Shown: in pieces, positions 1 to 8,163 of the stretch | How the letters are laid out: each line of letters begins with the position of its first letter | Position numbering within the stretch: position 1 is the stretch's first letter | Assembly: GCA_017857815.1 (NCBI GenBank) | Contig: JAFMCL010000016.1 | Span: 1 to 58,301, forward strand | From: Flavobacteriaceae bacterium | GTDB lineage: Bacteria > Bacteroidota > Bacteroidia > Flavobacteriales > Flavobacteriaceae | Length of the DNA stretch: 58,301 bases | Direction of reading: 5' to 3' | Translations under genes and position numbers: made by a program | Notes under the pieces: model-generated | Database searches by the model: none | What the model was told of the DNA's origin: nothing | The model's input: the letters and a program-made list of their open reading frames with translations, nothing else

Positions 1-1
1 C

Positions 2-109
2 AAAGTTGGGCAAACTATTACGGCAAAGGATTTACTTTTTCCAATTCCTCAGTCTCAGATAGAAATTGTGAACAACCCTTCAGGATTTCCACAAAATCCA
101 GGTTACTAA
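2..109 (+). CDS. RagB/SusD family lipoprotein, C-terminal end only (partial)
   Basis: An open frame enters from the left edge and stops at TAA 107-109, giving 35 residues. They contain LLFPIPQSQIEI and end QNPGY. The order (L)FPIP-x-S-E/Q-I ... QNPGY is the usual C-terminus of SusD/RagB outer-membrane nutrient-binding lipoproteins, which sit on a SusC TonB-dependent channel. A susC gene is therefore expected further left, outside the window. The genes that follow suggest nucleosides or nucleic-acid breakdown products as the ligand; that is inference. Confidence rests on the C-terminal motif alone. Confidence 0.75.
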   Translation, partial: KVGQTITAKDLLFPIPQSQIEIVNNPSGFPQNPGY

Positions 110-144
110 ACAGAATTTATCTGCAATTAATTTTAAACTGGATA

Positions 145-205
145 ATTACTTGTCTAAAACTAAAGGGTGATTTTAAAAATCACCCTTTAGTTTTAGACAA
201 GTAAT
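145..205. terminator. Perfect 61-bp palindrome, bidirectional terminator
   Basis: Two 30-nt arms (145-174 and 176-205) are exact reverse complements around one central base (A175). The inner part, CTAAAGGGTGATTTT and its complement, is a 15-bp stem followed by a short T run on either strand, so the inner stem alone could work as an intrinsic terminator in both directions. It lies between the susD-like gene and the nucleoside phosphorylase gene and probably separates the two transcripts. Confidence 0.8.
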
Positions 206-275
206 AAAAATCCTTTTAAAGATATAATCCATTAATGATGCGCTTTATTGGTGCGTTAAAATTTATTGTACAAAA

Positions 276-1169
276 ATGATTGAATTGATCAACGAAAGAA
301 CTTTTCTTGAATCTGAATTAATACTAAATCCAGATGGAAGTATTTTCCACCTTCATTTGAAACCAGAACACGTAGCAGACACCGTTATTTTGGTAGGCGA
401 CCCAAATCGTGTAAGTGTTATTGGGTCTTATTTAACCGATGTTGAGTTTAGCATCTCTAATAGAGAGTACGTTAGTGTTACTGGGAGATACAATGATAAA
501 CGAATTACCGTAGTTTCCACTGGGGTCGGCGTTGGGAATATTGATATTGTAATGAATGAGTTGGACGCTTTGGTAAACATTGACTTTAATACAAGAAAGT
601 TAAAAGACAAGAAGCGAAAGTTGAATTTTATTAGAATTGGCACTTCTGGTAGTCTTCAGAAAAGTATTCCTGTAAACGCTTATGTTTTATCAAAAATGTC
701 TATTGGATTTGACAACCTCTTATACTTCTATCAAGACAATGAAGAAGTGATTAATAGCAAAGTTAAAACTGCATTTAAAGCTCATTTGGACTCTGAATCG
801 TTGTTTTTTTCTCCTTATGTCATTGACGCCTCAAAAAAGCTGTTTAACACTCTTGTTAGTGATCAACTATTCACGGGGATTACAGTAACCTCGCCCGGAT
901 TTTATGTCCCTCAAGGAAGAGAACTTCGTCTCACTACTGAAATAAAAGATATTAATAATAAACTATCTAATTTTTCTTATGGTAATTTAAAGATTACCAA
1001 TTATGAAATGGAGAGTTCAGCAATTTATGGCTTAGCAAAAATGTTAGGACATCATGCGGTTGCAGTATGCTTAATTATTGCCAATCGACTTAATAAAAAT
1101 GCAAACGAAAATTACAGAAAAAACATGGAAGAATTAATCGAATATGTTTTGGAAAAAATTTCAATATAA
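276..1169 (+). CDS. Nucleoside phosphorylase (uridine phosphorylase-like, PNP_UDP_1 family)
   Basis: Predicted phosphorolysis of a nucleoside to free base plus (deoxy)ribose-1-phosphate in the cytoplasm. The N-terminal third has VILVGDPNRV, the phosphate-binding GD-x-x-R motif of the family. The middle has RIGTSGSL, matching the (R)-x-G-T-x-G-x-[LI] element. NYEMESSAIY near residues 246-255 carries the Met-Glu pair that contacts the ribose. At 297 aa it is somewhat longer than E. coli Udp. It lies 114 bp ahead of the pyrimidine-catabolism run, and with the downstream CNT transporter and DeoB it fits cleavage of imported pyrimidine nucleosides. Base specificity (uridine, thymidine or broad) cannot be read from the sequence. 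Confidence 0.88.
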   Translation: MIELINERTFLESELILNPDGSIFHLHLKPEHVADTVILVGDPNRVSVIGSYLTDVEFSISNREYVSVTGRYNDKRITVVSTGVGVGNIDIVMNELDALVNIDFNTRKLKDKKRKLNFIRIGTSGSLQKSIPVNAYVLSKMSIGFDNLLYFYQDNEEVINSKVKTAFKAHLDSESLFFSPYVIDASKKLFNTLVSDQLFTGITVTSPGFYVPQGRELRLTTEIKDINNKLSNFSYGNLKITNYEMESSAIYGLAKMLGHHAVAVCLIIANRLNKNANENYRKNMEELIEYVLEKISI

Positions 1170-1283
1170 CAAGAAAAGAAACGCTTTTTAAGCCTAGCAC
1201 TACTCTATTTTAAAACACCAAAGGCTTAAATAAAAGAAAACTCAAAAAAAACACGATCCAAAAACAATCACACAATAAACATT

Positions 1284-2750
1284 ATGGAAATATTAAATAC
1301 TATACGTGACGTTGAAAACTACATCAATGGTAAATTTGAGAAAAACAATCACCTTAGATTAGATGTTCTAAGTCCAATAGATGGGACTAAAATTTCTTCA
1401 TTACCATTGTCAAAATCGAGAGAAATTGATGCAGCGGTAAACGCAGCAAAACAAGCGTTTCATAAGTGGTCTTCAATAACATTAAAAGAACGTGTTCAAG
1501 TTTTCTTCAAGTACCGTAGGCTTTTAGAAAAAAACATAGATGAGTTATCAAAATTGGTACAACTGGAGAACGGCAAAACCTATGGAGAAGCCAAAGCAGA
1601 AGTAGAAAAGGCCATCGAACTATGTGAGTTTGCGGTTTCCATGCCACAGATTATAGTTAATGAAGTTCAGGAAGTAAGTAAAGGAGTAGAATGTAAAGTA
1701 GAACGCAAACCGTTGGGTGTTGTGGCTTCAATCAACCCGTTTAACTTTCCTAACATGGTACCACATTGGTCAATGCCTAATGCATTGGTTTTAGGAAACA
1801 CAATGATTATGAAGCCTTCAGAACTTGTTCCGTTGAGTGCAGTTAGAATGGGTGAATTATTAAAAGAAGCAGGTCTTCCTGATGGGGTATTTAATATTGT
1901 GAACGGAGGCAAAGAAGTTGTGGAGGCTATTTGTGACCACCCAGATATAAAAGCAGTTTCGTTTGTAGGATCCACCAAGGTGGCCAAAATTGTATATAAA
2001 AGAGCCACCTCAAATTTAAAACGTTGTGTAGCATTGGGCGGAGCTAAAAATCACCTGTTGGTTCTTCCAGATGCAAATCCCCAAATGACAGCATCAAATG
2101 TAGTAGCCTCTATGTCAGGATGTGCTGGTCAACGCTGTATGGCAGCTTCTGTAATGGTAGGGGTAGATAATATTCAGCACATAATAGATAAAATGGTAGA
2201 AGACGCAAAAAAATTAGTTCCTGGAGATACTTTAGGTTCTGTCATCTCGTCTGAAGCAAAAAAACGTATTGAAGAATATATCACACAAGCAGAAAACGAT
2301 GGAGCCAAAATCATATTAGATGGACGCAATATAACAGTAAAGGGAAAAGAAGGGGGATACTATGTAGGCCCCACCATTATTGATCATGTTACTCCAGAGA
2401 TGTCGGTTGCTAAAGAAGAAATTTTTGGACCGGTAATATCAATCATTAGGGCGAAAGATTTAGATGAAGCGATAGAAATTGAAAATGGTTCAAATTACGG
2501 TAATGCGGCAGCAGTATTTACACGAAGTGGTGGTTTAGCAAAACAGGTAATACAACGTGCCAGTGCGGGTATGATTGGTGTAAATATAGGTGTTCCTGTA
2601 CCAAGAGAACCTTTCTCTTTTGGAGGCTGGAATGAGTCAAAATTTGGTGTGTGTGACATTACTGGTAGAGGTTCAATAGAGTTTTGGACGCAAAATAAAA
2701 AAACAACTACCAAATGGAACCCAGAGGCACAAACAAACTGGATGAGTTAA
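1284..2750 (+). CDS. mmsA: CoA-acylating methylmalonate/malonate-semialdehyde dehydrogenase
   Basis: Aldehyde dehydrogenase superfamily, 488 aa, full length for the MmsA/IolA branch. The nucleophile is Cys285 in SGCAGQRCMAAS; the GQRCMA context is typical of the CoA-dependent members, which oxidise methylmalonate semialdehyde to propionyl-CoA or malonate semialdehyde to acetyl-CoA using NAD+ and CoA. NPFNFPNMVPHW and the SFVGST cofactor motif are also present. Here it would be the last step of reductive pyrimidine degradation, after transamination of beta-alanine (from uracil) or beta-aminoisobutyrate (from thymine). The transaminase gene follows after 15 bp. Valine or inositol degradation is an alternative use of the family, but the neighbours do not support it. 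Confidence 0.9.
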   Translation: MEILNTIRDVENYINGKFEKNNHLRLDVLSPIDGTKISSLPLSKSREIDAAVNAAKQAFHKWSSITLKERVQVFFKYRRLLEKNIDELSKLVQLENGKTYGEAKAEVEKAIELCEFAVSMPQIIVNEVQEVSKGVECKVERKPLGVVASINPFNFPNMVPHWSMPNALVLGNTMIMKPSELVPLSAVRMGELLKEAGLPDGVFNIVNGGKEVVEAICDHPDIKAVSFVGSTKVAKIVYKRATSNLKRCVALGGAKNHLLVLPDANPQMTASNVVASMSGCAGQRCMAASVMVGVDNIQHIIDKMVEDAKKLVPGDTLGSVISSEAKKRIEEYITQAENDGAKIILDGRNITVKGKEGGYYVGPTIIDHVTPEMSVAKEEIFGPVISIIRAKDLDEAIEIENGSNYGNAAAVFTRSGGLAKQVIQRASAGMIGVNIGVPVPREPFSFGGWNESKFGVCDITGRGSIEFWTQNKKTTTKWNPEAQTNWMS

Positions 2751-2765
2751 AAAATATTAGTAGTA

Positions 2766-4097
2766 ATGAATAATCAAATCGTGCAAAACAATCTAAACTA
2801 TACTCTTTTTTCGTGGGCAAAACAAGGGGGACTAAACCCTATTAATGTACATCATGCAATGGGTTCGTATATATATGATAGAGACGGTAAAAAGTATCTT
2901 GATTTTTCGTCCCAGTTAATGAATGTGAATATAGGCCATGGAGATCAACGCATCACAAATGCTGTCTCCAGTCAGATGCAGGAAGTGAGTTATGTTTACC
3001 CAGGAATGGCAACTGATGTACGAGGCAAACTGGGTAAGAAGCTTGCAGAGATTACGCCGGGTGACTTGACCAAAACATTCTTTACACTTGGAGGAGCAGA
3101 AGCTATTGAAAATGCTATTAAGATTGCCAGAATGTTTACCAAACGCCACAAAATCATCACGCATTATAGAGCCTACCATGGAGCAACTTATGGAGCTATT
3201 ACAGCAAGTGGAGACCCAAGGCGTTTTCCTGTAGATAGTCAGGCTATGCCAAATGTGGTTCATGTAGAAAACCCTTATGCATATCGTTGTCCATGGGATT
3301 CAAGTTCCATTGAAGAATGTGGCGCACGTGCTTTAGCACATTTAGAAAGGGTAATTCAGTTTGAAAATCCCAATAGTGTTGCTGCTATTTTATTTGAGGG
3401 AGAGTCAGGGTCTTCGGGTTGTATCAAGTACCCTCCAAATTATTTAAAAAAGGTAAGAGCCTTATGTAACAAGTATGGTATCATGATGATTGATGATGAG
3501 GTAATGAGCGGTTTTGGTCGAACAGGTAAAATGTTTGGGATAGACCATCATGATGTAACACCAGATATTATGTGTATTGCCAAAGGCTTAACCTCAGGTT
3601 ATTTGCCCTTGGGAGGCGTCCTTGTTAACAATAAAATAGCAGCCTATTTTGATGATAACCCTATGCCTATTGGTCTTACCTATTCTGCACACCCCACATT
3701 ATGTGCAGCAGCCTTAGAAAATATTCGGATTATCGAAGAGGAGAATTTGGTTGACAAGGCTGCCGAAATGGGCTTGTATATTGAAGCAGAAGTTGAAAAA
3801 TTAAAGAAAAAGCACCCGTCAATAGGAGACTTTAGAAATACGGGCTTGTTAGGCTGCATAGAATTGGTTAAAAACACAAAAACAAAAGAGCCAATTACAC
3901 CCTGGAATGCAGCTCCTGAAGATATGGAAATCACCAATAAAATGGCGGCAAAAATAAGAGAATTGGGCATGTTCACTTTTGTGAGATGGAGTTATATTTT
4001 CATTGCACCACCATTAAACATTACAAGAGATGAGGTGGATGAAGGTCTAGAAATTATTTCACAAGCCATAGCAATAGCAAACGAATATTGTAATTAA
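2766..4097 (+). CDS. Class III aminotransferase, probable beta-alanine/omega-amino acid transaminase
   Basis: PLP-dependent fold I enzyme of 443 aa. The PLP lysine is Lys273 in CIAKGLTSGYLPLGG, and MIDDEVMSGFGRTGK is the upstream Asp/Glu motif of class III enzymes. GGAEAIENAIKIAR binds the cofactor phosphate. From its place between the semialdehyde dehydrogenase and the nucleobase transporter I infer that it converts beta-alanine and beta-aminoisobutyrate to malonate or methylmalonate semialdehyde with a keto-acid acceptor. Relatives also use taurine, hypotaurine or 4-aminobutyrate, so the exact substrate is inferred from context. The next gene starts 3 bp after its stop, which implies one transcript. 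Confidence 0.87.
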   Translation: MNNQIVQNNLNYTLFSWAKQGGLNPINVHHAMGSYIYDRDGKKYLDFSSQLMNVNIGHGDQRITNAVSSQMQEVSYVYPGMATDVRGKLGKKLAEITPGDLTKTFFTLGGAEAIENAIKIARMFTKRHKIITHYRAYHGATYGAITASGDPRRFPVDSQAMPNVVHVENPYAYRCPWDSSSIEECGARALAHLERVIQFENPNSVAAILFEGESGSSGCIKYPPNYLKKVRALCNKYGIMMIDDEVMSGFGRTGKMFGIDHHDVTPDIMCIAKGLTSGYLPLGGVLVNNKIAAYFDDNPMPIGLTYSAHPTLCAAALENIRIIEEENLVDKAAEMGLYIEAEVEKLKKKHPSIGDFRNTGLLGCIELVKNTKTKEPITPWNAAPEDMEITNKMAAKIRELGMFTFVRWSYIFIAPPLNITRDEVDEGLEIISQAIAIANEYCN

Positions 4098-4100
4098 AAA

Positions 4101-5780
4101 ATGAGTGACGATATTGTAGGATTACAAGAAGATGTTTCTAAATCATCACTTTACAGTGAAGATTTAGCACCAGTGCCTTCAAGTCAAAGAACCTGGAGTA
4201 AATGGCATTTAGCGGCCATTTGGGTAGGTATGGCTGTATGTATTCCTACATATCTTTTAGCATCCTATATGATAAAAACAGGGCTGAATTGGTATGAAGC
4301 ACTAATTATTATTGGGATTGCTAATTTAATCATAACAGTTCCTATGGTACTCAATGGGCATGCTGGTGTAAAATATGGTATTCCGTTTCCTGTAATAGGT
4401 CGGGCAGCTTTTGGAACAAAGGGTGTTCATTTGGCTGCTGTAACCAGAGGTATAATAGCCTGTGGTTGGTTTGGTGTACAAACTTGGATAGGCGGACTTG
4501 CCATATATGCCATTTTTAATGCTGCTACTGGGACAACAGGAGATTTGGGTTTGTCTATTGGTAAATTTATCGGTTTCGGAATTTTCTGGATTATTAATAT
4601 GTACTTTATTTGGAAAGGAACCGAAAGTATTAAGTGGTTAGAAACCTATTCAGCACCCATTTTAATGATTATGGGCGTTGTTCTTATTTATTGGAGTTAT
4701 GCCAAGGCAGAAGGGTTTTCTGTAGTATTAAACCAAAGTGTTCAACTTGAAAAGACTGCTGCTAGTATATCTGAAAAGGACAATATATACATGCTGCATT
4801 TAGGCGCCTTAAAAAACAAGGAAGGCGAATTGAAAGTAACAGAGTATAATATAGTTTCAGATGAAACCACAACTTGGGAAACATTTACCACTCAACCAAT
4901 ACCGATTCCTAATGCTGAAAATATTCTGGTGCAATTCAGAAATTCAGATTCAGAACCTAATGTTTTATCAAGTATTGTTACGGCAAATATAGTTAGTGAT
5001 AACCCAAGCACTAAAAGCAAGTTTTGGCAATATTTGTTGTGGCTAACAGCTATGGTTGGCTTTTGGGCCACCATGTCTATTAGTATTGCGGATATTACGC
5101 GCTACGCATCAACCCAAAAAGACCAAATTGCAGGACAATTTATAGGGCTACCAATAACAATGATGCTTTATTCTTTTGTGGGCATCTTCGTTACCTGTGC
5201 AGCCATTATAAATTTTAAAGATATTTTAATTGCTGATGATGCCCCATGGGATCCCGTATCCCTCATATCAAAATTTAAAAATCCATTTGTAGTTATTGTT
5301 GCACAGGTTTTTATGCTCATAGCAACATTAAGTACCAATATAGCAGCTAATGTTATTGCGCCATCCAATGCGTTTTCAAATTTATGGCCAAAAAGGATAA
5401 GTTTTAAAACAGGTGGAACCATTACTGGAATTATTGGGATACTAATAATGCCTTGGTGGCTGCTTAACGAAATTTCAGGATTCTTGATTTTTGTCAGTGG
5501 ATTATTAGGACCAGTACTCGGGATTTTAATTGCAGATTATTATTTGGTTAGACATAAAAAACTGGAGCTACCAGAGTTGTATAAAGAAGAAGGAGTGTAT
5601 TCTTATAACAAAACAGGATTCAACAAATACGCCATGATAGCATTATTGGTAGGTGTTTTAATGGCCTTAGTAGGGTATTGGGAACCAGCACTTCGTTTTT
5701 TGTACTCCCTATCATGGTTTACCGGGTTTATCATATCATTTGTCTTGTATTATTTTTTGATGAAAAAGTGCAAACTATGA
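4101..5780 (+). CDS. NCS1-family nucleobase:cation symporter with an extra ~100-residue loop domain
   Basis: Inner-membrane LeuT-fold permease for uracil, cytosine, allantoin, hydantoin or related compounds. The N-terminal half has WVGMAVCIPTYLLASYMIK, typical of TM1, and GIPFPVIGRAAFG after TM2. The TM6 region reads ATMSISIADITRYA. At 559 aa it is longer than usual (about 450-500 aa) because residues about 203-306, between TM5 and TM6, form a polar stretch rich in Thr, Val and Asn that looks like a beta-sandwich. In Mhp1 topology this loop faces the periplasm. In this locus the likely cargo is uracil/thymine or dihydropyrimidines. The start leaves 3 bp after the transaminase stop. Confidence 0.87.
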   Translation: MSDDIVGLQEDVSKSSLYSEDLAPVPSSQRTWSKWHLAAIWVGMAVCIPTYLLASYMIKTGLNWYEALIIIGIANLIITVPMVLNGHAGVKYGIPFPVIGRAAFGTKGVHLAAVTRGIIACGWFGVQTWIGGLAIYAIFNAATGTTGDLGLSIGKFIGFGIFWIINMYFIWKGTESIKWLETYSAPILMIMGVVLIYWSYAKAEGFSVVLNQSVQLEKTAASISEKDNIYMLHLGALKNKEGELKVTEYNIVSDETTTWETFTTQPIPIPNAENILVQFRNSDSEPNVLSSIVTANIVSDNPSTKSKFWQYLLWLTAMVGFWATMSISIADITRYASTQKDQIAGQFIGLPITMMLYSFVGIFVTCAAIINFKDILIADDAPWDPVSLISKFKNPFVVIVAQVFMLIATLSTNIAANVIAPSNAFSNLWPKRISFKTGGTITGIIGILIMPWWLLNEISGFLIFVSGLLGPVLGILIADYYLVRHKKLELPELYKEEGVYSYNKTGFNKYAMIALLVGVLMALVGYWEPALRFLYSLSWFTGFIISFVLYYFLMKKCKL

Positions 5781-5848
5781 TTAATGAAATCGTTTTAAAT
5801 AATTAAGATTTTGGAATAAAAATCAAATCTAATTTGAACAATAAGAAA

Positions 5849-7234
5849 ATGTCAATTTTAATAAAGAATGGTCAGATAGTTACAGCAGCGGAAACGTATG
5901 TGGCAGATATTTATGTTGAAGGCGAGGAAATTGTTGCAATAGGTAAAGATTTAATTTATCAAGCAGATAAAGTCATAGATGCTACTAACAAATTGGTTAT
6001 TCCAGGTGGTATCGATCCGCACGTGCATTTAGATATGCCTTTCATGGGAACGTATTCTAGTGACGATTATGAGACAGGAACGCGTGCTGCATTACACGGA
6101 GGTACTACAACGGTCATCGATTTTGTCTTGCAAACACAAGGCAAATCATTACGGAATGCCTTAAAAACATGGCAAGAAAAATCTAATGGAAAGGCCATTG
6201 GTGATTATTCCTACCACATGGCTGTAACTGATTTTAATGATGATGTTGCTAAAGAAATAGTACAGATGATTGAAGAAGAAGGTATTTCCTCCTTTAAAAC
6301 CTTTATGGCTTACAAAGGTGCATTGATGATTGACGATGGCCAAATGATACAACTGATGAAAGTTGTCAAAAAACATGGCGGATTGGTTACTGTGCATGCT
6401 ACCAATGGAGATATGATAGATTCTTTAATTGCTAAAAACAAAGCCTTAGGAAATTTATCGCCATTATACCATTACCTCTCACAACCAGAAGTTACAGAAG
6501 CAGAAGCCTCAGCACGTTTTTCAGATATGTTGTATTACACAGATTGCCCTGGCTATATAGTTCATATGACCTGTGAAGGCGCATTAAATGCCGTTAGACA
6601 AGCAACCCAGCGAAATCAGAAAGTTTTTGTGGAGACTTGTACGCAGTACCTAATGTTAGATGCTTCATTGTATGAAAATGACTTTGAAGGGGCCAAATGG
6701 GTGATGAGCCCTCCACTTCGTGAAAAGAAAGACCAAGAAGCACTTTGGTCTGGAATAAATCAAGGGTTGGTACAAACGGTAGGTACCGACCATTGTCCGT
6801 TTTTATGGAAACAGAAAAAAATGGGAAAAGACAATTTTTCTAAAATCCCAAATGGACATCCGGCGATAGAGCATCGTATGGAACTTTTGTATTCAGAAGG
6901 TGTAAATAAAGGGAAAATTTCAATAACAAAATATGTAGAAGTTAGCTCTACAAACGCTGCAAAAATATTTGGAATGTATCCCAGAAAAGGCACCATCGCC
7001 ATAGGTAGCGATGCAGATCTTGTGATTTTTGATCCTAGAAAAGAACATACAATTTCAGTAGAAACACATCATATGAATTGCGATTATTCAGCTTATGAAG
7101 GACAAAAAGTAACAGGAAAAACAGAAACCGTCATTCTTAGAGGTCAAGTTGCTATTGAAAAAGAGCAGTGTCATTTAAAAGCAGGTTTTGGTCAATTTAT
7201 ACCAAGAGGTAAAACATCTAAAACAGTAATCTAA
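5849..7234 (+). CDS. hydA: Dihydropyrimidinase (D-hydantoinase family)
   Basis: Hydrolyses dihydrouracil/dihydrothymine to N-carbamoyl-beta-alanine/N-carbamoyl-beta-aminoisobutyrate in the cytoplasm. It is an amidohydrolase with a binuclear metal centre: DPHVHLDMPF carries His58 and His60, FMAYKG carries Lys156 (the lysine carbamylated in the family), and VHATNGD, VHMTCEG and GTDHCPF supply further His/Asp ligands. I prefer ATG 5849 (protein begins MSILIKNGQIVT) to the upstream in-frame TTG at 5834, because family members begin right at this first beta strand. It lies between the NCS1 transporter (68 bp gap) and beta-ureidopropionase (31 bp gap). A hydantoinase role is possible but unlikely here. 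Confidence 0.92.
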   Translation: MSILIKNGQIVTAAETYVADIYVEGEEIVAIGKDLIYQADKVIDATNKLVIPGGIDPHVHLDMPFMGTYSSDDYETGTRAALHGGTTTVIDFVLQTQGKSLRNALKTWQEKSNGKAIGDYSYHMAVTDFNDDVAKEIVQMIEEEGISSFKTFMAYKGALMIDDGQMIQLMKVVKKHGGLVTVHATNGDMIDSLIAKNKALGNLSPLYHYLSQPEVTEAEASARFSDMLYYTDCPGYIVHMTCEGALNAVRQATQRNQKVFVETCTQYLMLDASLYENDFEGAKWVMSPPLREKKDQEALWSGINQGLVQTVGTDHCPFLWKQKKMGKDNFSKIPNGHPAIEHRMELLYSEGVNKGKISITKYVEVSSTNAAKIFGMYPRKGTIAIGSDADLVIFDPRKEHTISVETHHMNCDYSAYEGQKVTGKTETVILRGQVAIEKEQCHLKAGFGQFIPRGKTSKTVI

Positions 7235-7265
7235 AAAATAATTTATCAATTAAAACAGTAAGAAT

Positions 7266-8132
7266 ATGCCAAGAAAAGTAACATCTGGATTGATACAAAT
7301 GAGCCTTCCGATGACAGAAGGAGAGGGTACAATACAAGAAATTATGGATGCTATGTACGATAAACACATTCCGTATATAGAAAAAGCTGGAAAGCAAGGA
7401 GTTCAAATATTATGCTTACAAGAAATATTCAATACACCTTATTTCTGTCCGGGTCAGGATAAAAAGTGGTATGCCTCGGCAGAAACGATTCCAGGTCCTA
7501 CTGTGTATAAATTGCAACAAATAGCAAAGAAGTATGACATGGTAATCATTGCCCCTATTTACGAAAAGGAACAAGCAGGAGTGCTGTACAACACCGCTGC
7601 AGTAATTGATGCTGATGGAAAATATTTAGGAAAATATAGAAAAAATCATATTCCACATACAACAGGTTTTTGGGAGAAATTCTTCTTTAAGCCAGGAAAT
7701 ATGGGATACCCTGTATTTCAAACAAAATACGCTAAAGTAGGAGTCTATATCTGCTACGACAGGCATTTCCCAGATGGAGCTAGAGCCTTAGGCTTAAATG
7801 GAGCAGAAATTGTTTACAATCCATCAGCAACTGTAGCAGGATTAAGTGAATATTTATGGAAGCTAGAACAACCCGCACACGCTGCAGCCAATGGCTATTT
7901 TATGGGATGTATCAATCGTGTAGGTGAAGAGAAACCATGGAATTTAGGTAAATTTTATGGGCAATCGTATTTCGTAGATCCACGTGGGCAAATATTCGCA
8001 GAGGCCTCTCGAGATGATGATGAATTATTGGTTGCCGAATTTGACTTAGATCTTATTGAGGAAGTTCGTTCCACTTGGCAATTTTTTAGAGACAGAAGAC
8101 CTGAAACATACAGTAGATTAACCGACTTGTAA
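7266..8132 (+). CDS. Beta-ureidopropionase / N-carbamoyl-beta-alanine amidohydrolase (nitrilase type)
   Basis: Nitrilase-superfamily hydrolase (288 aa) that splits N-carbamoyl-beta-alanine into beta-alanine, CO2 and ammonia. The catalytic triad is visible: Glu53 in LCLQEIFNTP, Lys126 in YRKNHIPH and Cys163 in YICYDRHFPDG. The sequence around the Cys and the TTGFWEKFFFKPG element match the plant/animal-type beta-ureidopropionases and their bacterial N-carbamoyl relatives rather than aliphatic amidases. It is the third step of the reductive pathway and sits directly between dihydropyrimidinase and the two dihydropyrimidine dehydrogenase genes. An N-carbamoylputrescine amidase would look similar, but the neighbours decide for pyrimidines. 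Confidence 0.88.
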   Translation: MPRKVTSGLIQMSLPMTEGEGTIQEIMDAMYDKHIPYIEKAGKQGVQILCLQEIFNTPYFCPGQDKKWYASAETIPGPTVYKLQQIAKKYDMVIIAPIYEKEQAGVLYNTAAVIDADGKYLGKYRKNHIPHTTGFWEKFFFKPGNMGYPVFQTKYAKVGVYICYDRHFPDGARALGLNGAEIVYNPSATVAGLSEYLWKLEQPAHAAANGYFMGCINRVGEEKPWNLGKFYGQSYFVDPRGQIFAEASRDDDELLVAEFDLDLIEEVRSTWQFFRDRRPETYSRLTDL

Positions 8133-8163
8133 CCCCCCATTTTTTAATTAACAAATAGAATAC

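Noticed and set aside
1185-1240. Inverted repeat TTTAAGCC ... GGCTTAAA between the phosphorylase and mmsA genes, considered as terminator or regulator site
   Set aside because: The arms are only 8 bp, the loop is about 28 nt and no T run follows; too weak to list.
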